Source: Vulcaniibacterium gelatinicum
GTDB lineage: Bacteria; Pseudomonadota; Gammaproteobacteria; Xanthomonadales; Xanthomonadaceae
Reading direction: 5' to 3'
NCBI RefSeq assembly: GCF_008033445.1
Contig: NZ_VNKO01000003.1
Span: 1-64,000 of the forward strand
Length of the DNA stretch: 64,000 bases
In this document: positions 27,913-36,931 of the stretch, in pieces
How positions within the stretch are numbered: position 1 is the first letter of the stretch
Layout: each line of letters opens with the position of its first letter
Made by a program: the position numbers and the translations under genes
Notes under the pieces: model-generated
Seen by the model: only the letters and a program-made list of their open reading frames with translations
The model's database searches: none
Told to the model about the DNA's origin: nothing

Positions 27913-28642
27913 GCATCGGCGCCAATGCCCGCACCTCGGCGGGCGCGAGGTGCCGCCAGGCGCCCTTGGCCACATCGCCGAGCACGACCGGGCCGATCGC
28001 CACCCGCACCAGCCGCAGCACTTCCACCCCGCAGGCCGCGAGCAGGCGCCGGATGTGCCGGTTGCGGCCTTCGTCCAGCACCAGTTCGAGCCAGGCGTTC
28101 CGCTCGCCCGCGCGCAGCAGGCGCGCCGATTTCGCCGCCAGGTGCTCGCCGTCGCAGGCCACGCCGGTTTCGAGCCGGGCCAGCAGCGCCGCGTCCGGTA
28201 TCGTGTCCACCTGCACGTGGTAGGTCTTGTCGGGCCCGCGCGCCGGGTCGGTGATCGCCGCAGCCCACACGGGGTCGTTGCTGAACAGCAGCAGCCCCTC
28301 GCTGGCCTTGTCCAGCCGTCCCACCGGCGCCAGCCACGGCAGCCCGGCGCCGTCGAAGCAGCGATAGACCGTCGCCCGCCCCTGCTCGTCGCGCGCCGTG
28401 GTGACCAGGCCGCGGGGCTTGTTCAAGGCGAGGTACAGCCGCGGCGCGGCATCGAGCGGCGCGCCGTCGAGCGTGATGCAGTGCCGGCCCGGAGCGATCG
28501 GGTGTTCCGGATCGCGCACGATGCGGCCATCCACCCGCACCCGTCCGTCGCGGATCCGGCGCGCGGCCTCACTGCGCGAGCACACGCCGTGCCGCGACAG
28601 CACGCGGGCCAGGCCATGGCGGGGCGGACGCTGCTGCCTCAT
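27869..28642 (-). CDS. RsuA/RluB/RluE-family pseudouridine synthase
   Basis: The 257-residue protein has an N-terminal S4 RNA-binding domain (about 10-60, [19 protein letters not shown]) and a pseudouridine synthase domain with catalytic Asp in [18 protein letters not shown]. The downstream family motifs [19 protein letters not shown] and LVRVAIGPV are present. It isomerises one or a few uridines in rRNA. Which of RluB, RluE, RluF or RsuA it matches cannot be settled by eye. The Arg/Ala/Ser-rich end overlaps the 3' end of kbl on the opposite strand. Confidence 0.9.
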   Translation of the reverse strand: MRQQRPPRHGLARVLSRHGVCSRSEAARRIRDGRVRVDGRIVRDPEHPIAPGRHCITLDGAPLDAAPRLYLALNKPRGLVTTARDEQGRATVYRCFDGAGLPWLAPVGRLDKASEGLLLFSNDPVWAAAITDPARGPDKTYHVQVDTIPDAALLARLETGVACDGEHLAAKSARLLRAGERNAWLELVLDEGRNRHIRRLLAACGVEVLRLVRVAIGPVVLGDVAKGAWRHLAPAEVRALAPMLSPSSARPARGRCG

Positions 28643-28689
28643 GCGCGGACGGCCGCGGTGGCCGCGGCCGTCGAAACGGGGGTGCCGGC

Positions 28690-29211
28690 TCAGCGCTTCT
28701 CGTCGCCCGGCGCCTGCGGCGCAGGCGTCGGCGCGGCCTGGCCCTCCGCCGGTGCCGCCGCCGATGCCGCACCGCGGGCCACGCGCACTCCGCGCGCCTT
28801 CATCCAGGCGTCGAACTCGTCGGCGGTCATGCGCTTGCCGTTCTGGTGCATGTTGAAGCGCCAGGGCGTGTTGTCGAACTGCGTGCGCGGCTTGTAGGTG
28901 GCCGGGTCAATGACGTCGGCGGCCGGCGAAGGCGCCGGCTGCACGCTGGCGACGTTGCGGCACTGCTCGATCTTCAGGCGCAGCAGCACCTGGTCCACCG
29001 ACTGCGCCTCGTCCAGGGCCTGGGCCAGCACCCCGCTCGGTGCCCCGAGCTGATGGATCGGGGTCACCAGTTCGGGCGCCACCGGCGGCAGCACCGTCGG
29101 CCGCACCGGCAACGCCGGCGGCGCGGCGAGTGCGGCGCAATCGGCCGGACTCTGGGCCTGCGCGGCCGCGACCAGCCCCCACAGCGACACCCCGATCAGC
29201 ACGCGATGCAT
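28690..29211 (-). CDS. Secreted protein of unknown function
   Basis: The 173-residue protein has a signal peptide (MHRVLIGVSLWGLVAAAQAQ), a Pro/Ala/Val-rich segment (28-50), a central part with Cys25 and Cys84, and a patch PWRFNMHQNGKRMTADEFDA (about 117-136), followed by an Ala/Pro-rich tail. I recognise no domain. The ATG at 29211 has a strong GGGAGG site and a TACACT box about 30 nt further up. It precedes the pseudouridine synthase on the same strand with a 47-nt gap and may be co-transcribed. Confidence 0.75.
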   Translation of the reverse strand: MHRVLIGVSLWGLVAAAQAQSPADCAALAAPPALPVRPTVLPPVAPELVTPIHQLGAPSGVLAQALDEAQSVDQVLLRLKIEQCRNVASVQPAPSPAADVIDPATYKPRTQFDNTPWRFNMHQNGKRMTADEFDAWMKARGVRVARGAASAAAPAEGQAAPTPAPQAPGDEKR

Positions 29212-29443
29212 GCCCCACCTCCCGCACGAACTCGCCGCAGTGTAGGCCACGTCCCGGAGCGGCACAACGAACACGCTCTCCCGCGGCCGAATTGTGACGG
29301 CAGGCAGGCTCTCGCTCCGAATTCAGCAGGACGCCACCCCCGTCGGGGCGGCGCGCCCAGCGTCTCCCGCGGCTTGGGCGACGGCTTCTGCCGGCGCCGC
29401 GTTCGTACCGCTCAGCCACCGCCCTCGACGGAGCGAGGTTTGT
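29212..29443. other. Intergenic gap without a visible gene
   Basis: Apart from the promoter-like TACACT and ribosome-binding site of the 28690-29211 gene, nothing is seen here: no ORF with a start signal, no terminator with a T-run and no repeat. Confidence 0.6.
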
Positions 29444-29770
29444 TCAGTTCTCAGGCTCGGGCTTGCGCACGCACTTGTAGTCCGTGCTGTGCGGACCGTA
29501 AGAGACCGGATGCGTCCCGCGCGGGCACTTCGGGCGCAGCGGCTGGATGCTTTGCTGCTGCCTGTCCCGGGGCGTGGATTTCGTCTTGATCACGAGGCGA
29601 CCTGCTTGCGGCTGCGGTTGCTGCTCCGATTGCGGCTGTGCGGAGACATTCCCGGCCGTGGCGTCGGCGGTGGCACCACCCTTCTGACCGTCGGCGGCGT
29701 ACAACGGCACGGCGACGGCCAGGGCGGCCAAGGCGGCGACAGTGCGGAAGCGACGAGCGACATGTTTCAT
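29444..29770 (-). CDS. Small secreted protein with a Cys-loop C-terminus
   Basis: The 108-residue protein has a signal peptide (about 1-26, ending PLYAA), a Gln/Pro-rich low-complexity middle (45-57), and a C-terminal segment PKCPRGTHPVSYGPHSTDYK with another Cys after it that could form one disulphide. I do not recognise it. AGGAG lies 7 nt before the ATG at 29770. A likely promoter (TTGACT, 18 nt, TAGAAA) lies at 29870-29841. The Gln-rich linker is unlike its neighbours. Confidence 0.75.
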   Translation of the reverse strand: MKHVARRFRTVAALAALAVAVPLYAADGQKGGATADATAGNVSAQPQSEQQPQPQAGRLVIKTKSTPRDRQQQSIQPLRPKCPRGTHPVSYGPHSTDYKCVRKPEPEN

Positions 29771-29840
29771 GGGACGGCTCCTTTCGGTCACGGAAAAATC
29801 GGCGCTCCCCTTTCCGGGATGGGGTGGCTCAGGCACCGGG

Positions 29841-29870
29841 TTTCTATCGCTTGGCCAAGACAGCAGTCAA
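29841..29870 (-). promoter_or_regulatory. Candidate sigma-70 promoter of the small Cys-loop protein gene
   Basis: On the minus strand TTGACT (29870-29865) and TAGAAA (29846-29841) are 18 nt apart, giving a leader of about 65 nt. It is the best -35/-10 pair found by eye in the window. Confidence 0.55.
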
Positions 29871-29936
29871 CCACTGCGACCCCGTTCATTCGGGTTGCCG
29901 TCAGGTCATGCCGGCACGCCGCATGCGCCCCAAAAG

Positions 29937-29965
29937 GAAGAAGCCCGGCCAGGCCGGGCTTCTTC
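29937..29965 (-). terminator. Hairpin terminator of the OmpA-family gene
   Basis: GAAGAAGCCCGGCC pairs with its perfect complement after a one-base loop region, ending in CTTC on the far side and AGGAAG with AAAA (T-run on the minus strand) at 29932-29935. It lies 32 nt after the ompA-like stop codon. Confidence 0.75.
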
Positions 29966-29996
29966 GATACCGCTACCGCTCCATGCGATCGGCAGA

Positions 29997-31073
29997 TCAG
30001 TTCTGCGCGTTCAGCTCGGTGCGACGGTTGGTTTCGCTCTTGCAGCCGGGGAACGCATCGCCCAGCGACTCGAGCGGACGGCTCTCGCCGTAGCCGTTCG
30101 GACCCGCCAGACGCGCGGCGTCGATGCCGTTGCTGGTCAGGTAGTCGTACACCGCGCGGGCGCGGCGCTCGGACAGGCCCTGGTTGTACTCGTCGCTGCC
30201 GCACTCATCGGTGTGGCCCGCGACCTCGACGCGCAGGTCCGGATACCGCTTCAGGATCTCGATCGCCTCGTTCAGGATCGCGATCGCGTCCGGACGCAGC
30301 TCGGACTTGTCGAAGTCGAAGTTCACGCCCTTGAGGTCGATGGACACCGGCACCGGGCAGCCGTCCGGACCGATGGTCTGACCCGGCTGCGAGCCCGGGC
30401 ACTTGTCGTCGCAGTTGTTCACGCCGTCGCGGTCGTCGTCCAGGTCGGCGCAGCTCGGCGCGACCGGGGCCGGCGCGACCGGGGCGGTCGGCTCGGGGCC
30501 GAGCGGGATGACCACGCCCACCGAGGCGAGCAGGTCGGCGAACCAGTCCTGGTTGCGCGCGCTCACACTCTGGTCGTCGAAGTCGGCGCGATAGGCGAGC
30601 TCGGTGCGCAGGCCCACGCGACCCATGTCGCCCTGCATGCCCACGCCCACCTTGGCCGCCAGGTTGCCGTTCTTACGCTGGGCAGGCGAGTTCGGGCTCG
30701 GAATCACATACTCCTCCTCCGAGCGCTGGTAGCCCAAGCCCATCAGGAGGTACGGATGCCAGTTGTCCCCGCCCGCGTTGAAGTGGCGGCGCAAGTCGAA
30801 GGAGATGCCGTACTGGCTCCAGAGCAGATTGCGGTTGGCCTCGAACTTGGGGTTCTGGTAATTCAGCTCGGCGTCGAGCGACCAGTTCGGGCTGACGAAC
30901 TTGCCCAGGCCCAAGCCTAAGAACGGAGCATTGCGGGTTCCGCGTTCAGAGTCCTGGATGTTGAAACCCGCCGAGCCAGTCACGTACCAGCGGTCGTCGA
31001 AGTCCTGGGCCGTAGCGGCCTGCGCGGCGAACAGACCGCCGAGCAGCGCGACGCTGAGAAGTTTCTTTTTCAT
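29997..31073 (-). CDS. OmpA-family outer-membrane protein
   Basis: The 358-residue protein has a signal peptide (about 1-22), an N-terminal eight-strand beta-barrel (about 26-195), a Pro/Ala linker, a thrombospondin-type-3 calcium-binding stretch (DLDDDRDGVNNCDDKCPGS) and a C-terminal OmpA-like peptidoglycan-binding domain (about 245-358) with FDFDKSELRPDA, the diaminopimelate-binding Asp in AGHTDECGSDEYNQ and LSERRARAVYDYL. It tethers the outer membrane to peptidoglycan. The ATG at 31073 has a perfect AAGGAG site. Codon use suggests high expression. The 190-bp gap upstream (31074-31264) holds its promoter region, with AT-rich GTTATGTTAGCGTTAACG. Confidence 0.94.
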   Translation of the reverse strand: MKKKLLSVALLGGLFAAQAATAQDFDDRWYVTGSAGFNIQDSERGTRNAPFLGLGLGKFVSPNWSLDAELNYQNPKFEANRNLLWSQYGISFDLRRHFNAGGDNWHPYLLMGLGYQRSEEEYVIPSPNSPAQRKNGNLAAKVGVGMQGDMGRVGLRTELAYRADFDDQSVSARNQDWFADLLASVGVVIPLGPEPTAPVAPAPVAPSCADLDDDRDGVNNCDDKCPGSQPGQTIGPDGCPVPVSIDLKGVNFDFDKSELRPDAIAILNEAIEILKRYPDLRVEVAGHTDECGSDEYNQGLSERRARAVYDYLTSNGIDAARLAGPNGYGESRPLESLGDAFPGCKSETNRRTELNAQN

Positions 31074-31264
31074 GCTCAACTCCTTGATCAGGGTATTAAG
31101 AAACCGGTACAGCGCGAATCGATTGGACGGCCGTCAGCACGCCATCTCGGGCACCCTAGGTGCGGCCGCGTGAAAGCCGCGTTAACGCTAACATAACAGA
31201 TGGGCCGCCGGCCACCCGCGCGGCGGGCGACCCATTCAGGTTCGCTCCGACTTCAGTCCGGATA

Positions 31265-32716
31265 TCAGACCCGGTAGAGGTTCAGGTAATCCGAGATGGA
31301 CATCGCCTCCAGCTCGGCCGGATCACCGGCCAGCTCCATCAGGCGGTCGGCCTGGGCCCTGGACAGGTGGGCGCGGATGGCGGCCTCGAACTTGGCCATC
31401 AACACCGGGATGCCCTCGGCGCGGCGGCGGCGGTGGCCGATCGGGTAGTCGATGGACACCTTGTCGGTGGCGGTGCCGTCCTTGAAGAACACCTGCACCG
31501 AGTTGCCGATGTAGCGCTTGTCCGGGTCGAAGTAGTCCTTGGTGAACTGCGGGTTCTCGCGCACCGTCATCTTCTCGCGCAGGGCGTCGATGCGCGGGTC
31601 GGCGGCGACGGCGTCGGTGTAGTCCTCGGCGGTGAGGCGGCCGAAGATCAGCGGCACGGCGACCATGTACTGGAGGCAGTGGTCGCGGTCGGCGTAGTTC
31701 GCCAGCGGGCCGGTCTTGTCGATGATGCGCACGCCGGCCTCCTGGGTCTCGATCTCGACCCGCTCGATCTCGTCCAGGCGGTCCTTGACTTGCGGATGCA
31801 GCTGCATCGCGCACTCGACCGCGGTCTGGGCGTGGAACTCGGCCGGGAAGCTGATCTTGAACAGCACGTTCTCCATCACGTACGTGCCGAACGGGCGCTC
31901 GAAGCGGAACTCCTGGCCCTTGAAGGCGACGTCGTAGAAGCCCCAGGTCTTGGCGGTCAGCGCGCTCGGGTAACCGATCTCCTTCTTCTGCACCGCGTTC
32001 AGGGCGTGGATCACGGCGCGGCGGCAGGCGTCGCCCGCGGCCCAGCTCTTGCGCGGGCCGGTGTTCGGGGCGTGGCGGTAGGTGCGCAGCACGCCGTTGT
32101 CGATCCAGCTGTGCGAGACGGCGTTGATCACCTCATCCTTCGTGCCGCCGAGCATCGCGGCCGAGACCGCGGTCGAGGCCAGGCGGACCAGGATCACGTG
32201 GTCCAGGCCGACCCGGTTGAAGGCGTTCTGCAGGGCGTACACGCCCTGGATCTCGTGCGCCTTGACCGCCCACTTCAGCACCTCGCCGACGGTCATCGGC
32301 TCGTCGCCGTCGCGCACCGCCTGGCGGCTCTTCCAGTCGGCCACGGCCAGGATCGCGCCGAGGTTGTCCGACGGGTGGCCCCACTCGGCCGCCAGCCAGG
32401 TGTCGTTGAAGTCGAGCCAGCGCACCAGGGTGCCGATGTTGAACGCGGCCTGGACCGGGTCGAGCTCGAACGAGGTGCCCGGCACCAGCGCGCCGCCGGG
32501 CAGGATCGCGCCGGGCACGATCGGGCCGAGGTGCCGCACGCACTCGGGGAACTTCATCGCCAGCATCGCGCAGGCCAGCGAGTCCATCAGCATGTAGCGC
32601 GCGGTGTCCAGCGCCTCCTTCGACTCGACCTGATAGTCGAGGACGTAGTCGGCGACGGCGACCATCGGCTGGTCGGGATTGGGGCGGGCGGCGGAACGGA
32701 GGTCGTAGTGGCTCAT
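31265..32716 (-). CDS. prpD: 2-methylcitrate dehydratase
   Basis: PrpD dehydrates 2-methylcitrate to 2-methyl-cis-aconitate in the methylcitrate cycle for propionyl-CoA. The 483-residue length and motifs (YQVESKEALDTARYMLMDSL, the active-site RWLDFNDTWLAAEWGHPSDN, and GHRRRRAEGIPVL) match the MmgE/PrpD family. It sits downstream of prpB and prpC but is separated from them by a hydrolase on the other strand. No acnD or prpF is here, so the iron-sulphur type dehydratase route is not encoded in this locus. A GCGGGC/GCCCGC hairpin (32727-32747) lies in its leader just before the ATG. Confidence 0.96.
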   Translation of the reverse strand: MSHYDLRSAARPNPDQPMVAVADYVLDYQVESKEALDTARYMLMDSLACAMLAMKFPECVRHLGPIVPGAILPGGALVPGTSFELDPVQAAFNIGTLVRWLDFNDTWLAAEWGHPSDNLGAILAVADWKSRQAVRDGDEPMTVGEVLKWAVKAHEIQGVYALQNAFNRVGLDHVILVRLASTAVSAAMLGGTKDEVINAVSHSWIDNGVLRTYRHAPNTGPRKSWAAGDACRRAVIHALNAVQKKEIGYPSALTAKTWGFYDVAFKGQEFRFERPFGTYVMENVLFKISFPAEFHAQTAVECAMQLHPQVKDRLDEIERVEIETQEAGVRIIDKTGPLANYADRDHCLQYMVAVPLIFGRLTAEDYTDAVAADPRIDALREKMTVRENPQFTKDYFDPDKRYIGNSVQVFFKDGTATDKVSIDYPIGHRRRRAEGIPVLMAKFEAAIRAHLSRAQADRLMELAGDPAELEAMSISDYLNLYRV

Positions 32717-33093
32717 GCGCGGCTTCGCGGGCGAGAGGGAAGCCCGCTATTTTGCCAGAGCCGCGACAGGCGCCCCCGCCACCGCCAAAAGCATCGGAAA
32801 ATCAGTGGGTTCCGATCCGCGTTCAGCCGGAGTTCGGTTTCCGGCCGTTACCGTGCGCGCGCTTTCCGGCCCGCCGCCGTTCAGGCGGGCACCGGCGCCG
32901 GCCCCCTCCCCGGCCGGCGCCCGGGCAAAGGCAGCCGCAGAGCCGCCGCCTTCGTATTGCGAATCCTTCGCAAGAGCCCGGCCATCCCTGGCCGGACTTT
33001 TCACGACGCCATGCCGGTCCCCGGCGCCGATCCCGTCTTCCCATGGAGCGGGGGCGGCACCGCCCGGCGCAACGGAGCAAGGAGTCCGACGAC
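32717..33093. other. Hairpin-rich divergent gap between prpD and the SleB-type gene
   Basis: The gap holds the prpD leader hairpin (32727-32747), a perfect 10-bp hairpin (32894-32903 with 32912-32921), and a terminator-like hairpin in the plus direction (32978-33002). The SleB frame stays open back to 32752 but lacks start signals there, so I do not extend the gene. A small RNA or attenuated leader could end at 33002. Confidence 0.5.
32978..33002 (+). terminator. Terminator-like hairpin upstream of the SleB-type gene
   Basis: CCGGCCA and TGGCCGG (32978-32984, 32989-32995) pair around TCCC and are followed by ACTTTTC. It points away from prpD and lies 92 nt before the SleB ATG, so it would end a transcript that begins in this gap. 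Confidence 0.45.
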
Positions 33094-33552
33094 ATGAAGC
33101 TGGCCTGGATCCTCTGGCTGTCGCAGATCCTGCCGCAGCCCGCCGCCGATTCGCTGTGCCTGAGCGCCACCGTGTACCTGGAGGCCCGCGACCAGTCGGT
33201 GCGCGGCCAGCAGGCGGTGGCCGAGGTGGCCCTGCGCCGTCGCGACAGCGGCCTGTGGGGCGACAGCGTGTGCGAGGTGGTCACCGCCCGCAAGCAGTTC
33301 GCGCCGACCCTCGTCTCCCCCCACACCCGGCTGAGGAACACCGAGGCCTGGGCACGGGCGGTCACCGTGGCCCTGGAGGCCGAGCGCAACTGGGCCCTGC
33401 CCCCCGGCCGGCGCAAGGAGCTGGTGCCGGGCGCCAGCCATTTCGCCGCCCACGCCCTCGCCAGCCCGAGCTGGCGCAACGCCTACCAGGTGGCGGTGAT
33501 CGGCGACCACACCTTCTACAAGGTCCAGGCCCTGCGGCCGCGCGGTTCCTGA
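33094..33552 (+). CDS. SleB-type cell wall hydrolase
   Basis: The 152-residue protein matches the Hydrolase_2 (SleB/CwlJ) fold of lytic transglycosylase-like enzymes that cut peptidoglycan glycan strands. The signature glutamate is in ATVYLEARDQSVRGQQAVAEV (first part, about residues 25-44), with VCEVVTARKQFAP, GASHFAAH and a final HTFYKV also typical. The N-terminal hydrophobic stretch (MKLAWILWLSQILPQ) may act as signal. An AAGGAG site precedes the ATG at 33094. It sits inside the prp locus on the opposite strand and ends at a bidirectional hairpin. Confidence 0.87.
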   Translation: MKLAWILWLSQILPQPAADSLCLSATVYLEARDQSVRGQQAVAEVALRRRDSGLWGDSVCEVVTARKQFAPTLVSPHTRLRNTEAWARAVTVALEAERNWALPPGRRKELVPGASHFAAHALASPSWRNAYQVAVIGDHTFYKVQALRPRGS

Positions 33553-33577
33553 GTTTCGTTGCCCGGCGGGCATGAAC

Positions 33578-33609
33578 GAAGAGGCCGCGCATCGCTGCGC
33601 GGCCTCTTC
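33578..33609. terminator. Bidirectional terminator between the SleB-type gene and prpC
   Basis: A 13-bp perfect stem (GAAGAGGCCGCGC with its complement, loop ATCGCT) lies 25 nt after the SleB stop and 42 nt after the convergent prpC stop. Confidence 0.8.
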
Positions 33610-33651
33610 CACGTCCGGCGCTGGCGGCATGCGCGGGGAAGTCGCCAGGCC

Positions 33652-34797
33652 TCAGCGCCGCTCGATCGGCACGTACTCGCGGTCTTCCGGGCCGACGTAG
33701 TTCGCGCTCGGGCGGATGATCTTGCCGTCCTCGCGCTGCTCGATCACGTGCGCGCTCCAGCCGGTGGTGCGCGCGATCACGAACAGCGGGGTGAACATCG
33801 GCGTCGGGATGCCCATCATGTGGTAGGCGGACGCCGAGTACCAGTCGAGGTTCGGGAACATCTTCTTCAGGTCCCACATCAGCGTCTCGATCCGCTCGCT
33901 GACGTCGAACAGGGTCTGGTTGCCGCCCTCCGCGCAGAGCCTGCGCGAGATCTCCTTGATGATCGGGTTGCGCGGGTCGCCCACGGTGTACACCGGATGG
34001 CCGAAGCCGATGATGATCTCCTTGCGCTCCACCCGCGCGCGGATGTCGGCCTCGGCCTCGTCGGCGCTGCGGTAGCGGGCGATGATGTCCATCGCCACCT
34101 CGTTGGCGCCGCCGTGCTTCGGGCCGCGCAGCGCGCCGATCGCGCCGGTGATGCACGAATGCAGGTCGCTGCCGGTGCCGGCGATCACGCGCGCGGTGAA
34201 GGTCGAGGCGTTGAACTCGTGCTCGGCGTACAGGATCAGCGACTTGTCGAGCGAGTCGGCGTGCAACTGCGACGGCGGCTCGCCGTGGAGCAGGTGCAGG
34301 AAGTGGGCGGCGACGCTGTCGTCGTCGGTCTCGACATCAATGCGGCGGCCGTTGCGGGTGAAGTGCCACCAGTACAGCAGCATCGAGCCGAAGCTGGCGA
34401 TCAGGCGGTCGGCGATGTCGCGCGCCTCGGCGGCCGGGTGCCCCTCGCGCTCGGGCAGCACGGTGCCGAGCACCGAGCAGCCGGTGCGCAGCACGTCCAT
34501 CGGGTGGGCATTGGCCGGCACCAGCTCCAGCGCCTCCTGCACGATCGCCGGCAGGCCGCGCAGGCGCTTGAGCTTGGCCTTGTAGGCCTTCAGCTGCGAG
34601 GTGGTGGGCAGCACCCCGTGCACCAGCAGGTGCGCCACCTCCTCGAAGGTGGACCGGGTGGCCAGGTCCTTGATGTCGTAGCCGCGGTAATGCAGGTCGT
34701 TGCCGCTGCGGCCCACGGTGCACAGCGCGGTATTGCCCGCGGCGGTGCCGGACAGGGCGACGGACTTCTTGGCCTTCGGGAGGACTTGCTCGGTCAT
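33652..34797 (-). CDS. prpC: 2-methylcitrate synthase
   Basis: PrpC condenses propionyl-CoA with oxaloacetate to 2-methylcitrate. The 381-residue citrate-synthase-fold protein has catalytic histidines in GPKHGGANE and [15 protein letters not shown] and a C-terminal acid/arginine region ([15 protein letters not shown]). The short length and [10 protein letters not shown] start mark the methylcitrate or short citrate synthase type. It follows prpB by 10 nt on the same strand, so the two form an operon. Being next to prpB decides for prpC over gltA. Confidence 0.95.
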   Translation of the reverse strand: MTEQVLPKAKKSVALSGTAAGNTALCTVGRSGNDLHYRGYDIKDLATRSTFEEVAHLLVHGVLPTTSQLKAYKAKLKRLRGLPAIVQEALELVPANAHPMDVLRTGCSVLGTVLPEREGHPAAEARDIADRLIASFGSMLLYWWHFTRNGRRIDVETDDDSVAAHFLHLLHGEPPSQLHADSLDKSLILYAEHEFNASTFTARVIAGTGSDLHSCITGAIGALRGPKHGGANEVAMDIIARYRSADEAEADIRARVERKEIIIGFGHPVYTVGDPRNPIIKEISRRLCAEGGNQTLFDVSERIETLMWDLKKMFPNLDWYSASAYHMMGIPTPMFTPLFVIARTTGWSAHVIEQREDGKIIRPSANYVGPEDREYVPIERR

Positions 34798-34807
34798 CTG
34801 CCTGCTC

Positions 34808-35683
34808 TCACTTCTTCGCGAAAAGGGTGTCGAGCTTGCGCTCGTACTCGTGGTAGCCGATCCGCTCGTACAGCTCCTCGCGGGTCTGCATCATGTCCAC
34901 CACGTTGCGCTGGTGGCCGTCGCGGCGGATCGCCTCGTACACGGCCTCGGCCGCCTTGTTCATGGCGCGGAACGCCGACAGCGGGAACAGCTGGATCGCC
35001 ACCCCCGCCGAGGCCAGCTCCTCGCGCGTGAACAGCGGCGTCTTGCCGAACTCGGTGATGTTGGCCAGCACCGGCGCCTTCACTGCCTCGACGAAGCGGC
35101 GGTAGGTGTCGAGGTCGTAGGCAGCCTCGGCGAAGATGCCGTCGGCGCCGGCCTCCACGCACGCCAATGCGCGCTCGATCGCCGCGTCCACGCCCTCCAC
35201 CGCGATCGCGTCGGTGCGGGCGATCAGGAAGAAGTCCGGATCGGTCCTGGCGTCGGCCGCGGCCTTCACCCGGTCCACCATCTCGCCCAGCGGCACGATC
35301 TCCTTGCCGGGGCGGTGGCCGCAGCGCTTGGCGCCGACCTGGTCCTCGATGTGGCAGGCCGCCGCGCCGGCCTTGATCAACGACTTCACCGTGCGCTCGA
35401 TGTTGAATGCGCTCGGGCCGAAGCCGGTGTCAATGTCCACCAGCAGCGGCAGGTCGCACACGTCGGTGATGCGCCGGGTGTCGATCAGCACGTCCTCGAG
35501 CGTGTTGATGCCGAGGTCGGGCAGGCCGAGCGAACCGGCGGCGACGCCGCCGCCGGAGAGGTAGATCGCACGGTAGCCGGCGCGTTTGGCCAGCAGGGCA
35601 TGGTTGGCGTTGATCGCGCCGATCACCTGCAGCGGCTGCTCGGCGGCCAGGGCCTGGCGGAATCGTGCGCCGGGGGATGGCAT
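34808..35683 (-). CDS. prpB: 2-methylisocitrate lyase
   Basis: PrpB cleaves 2-methylisocitrate to pyruvate and succinate, the last step of the methylcitrate cycle. The 291-residue isocitrate-lyase-superfamily TIM barrel has the active-site [12 protein letters not shown] (about residues 118-129), DIDTGFG and the magnesium-binding HIEDQVG. The ATG at 35683 follows a GGGAG site; a longer frame upstream has no start signal. It is the first gene of the prpB-prpC pair. No prpR-type regulator adjoins it. Confidence 0.96.
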   Translation of the reverse strand: MPSPGARFRQALAAEQPLQVIGAINANHALLAKRAGYRAIYLSGGGVAAGSLGLPDLGINTLEDVLIDTRRITDVCDLPLLVDIDTGFGPSAFNIERTVKSLIKAGAAACHIEDQVGAKRCGHRPGKEIVPLGEMVDRVKAAADARTDPDFFLIARTDAIAVEGVDAAIERALACVEAGADGIFAEAAYDLDTYRRFVEAVKAPVLANITEFGKTPLFTREELASAGVAIQLFPLSAFRAMNKAAEAVYEAIRRDGHQRNVVDMMQTREELYERIGYHEYERKLDTLFAKK

Positions 35684-35710
35684 CGTGGTTCGGCTCCCGT
35701 CAAGTGAAAG

Positions 35711-35778
35711 CCACGGAGCGGCACGGATGAACACGGATCATTGTCTTCTCATCCGTGTCCATCCGCGGAAACCCGTGG
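35711..35778. repeat. Inverted-repeat element between prpB and mdh
   Basis: Arms CGGATGAACACGGAT (35724-35738) and ATCCGTGTCCATCCG (35751-35765) pair with one mismatch, framed by CCACGG and CCCGTGG. CCACGGATGAACACGGAT-like elements are common intergenic repeats in Lysobacter-type genomes. It may also act as the 3' hairpin of mdh mRNA. Confidence 0.65.
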
Positions 35779-35788
35779 CGGGGGCGCT

Positions 35789-36775
<987 letters not shown>

Positions 36776-36814
36776 GGGGGGCACTCCAATGAACTGGATG
36801 TCGGGGACTACGGT

Positions 36815-36921
36815 TTCGTCATCCCGGCGCGAGTCGGGATCCACCCTGCCTTCCGCATGGCCGCCGGATGGCATTCCATGCAGCCGCCGGAAGCGGGATG
36901 GGCCCCGGCTTCCGCCGGGGC
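36815..36921. repeat. Mosaic intergenic repeat between mdh and the aminotransferase gene
   Basis: The element has three stem-loops: CATCCCGGC...GTCGGGATC (36820-36841), a middle GGATGGCATTCCATGC part, and CCCCGGC/GCCGGGG around TTCC (36903-36920). CGTCATCCCGGCGnnAGnCGGGATCC is a widely dispersed xanthomonad intergenic repeat core. The last hairpin follows the aminotransferase stop by 11 nt and may end its mRNA. Confidence 0.6.
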
Positions 36922-36931
36922 GACGGGGTGG

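Noticed and set aside
32752-33093. Extension of the SleB-type gene to a 266-residue protein
   Set aside because: The added part is Arg/Pro-rich without family features, crosses a terminator-like hairpin, and the AAGGAG site belongs to the ATG at 33094.
33652-34797. Citrate synthase gltA
   Set aside because: The short length and direct linkage to prpB favour 2-methylcitrate synthase, although dual activity is possible.
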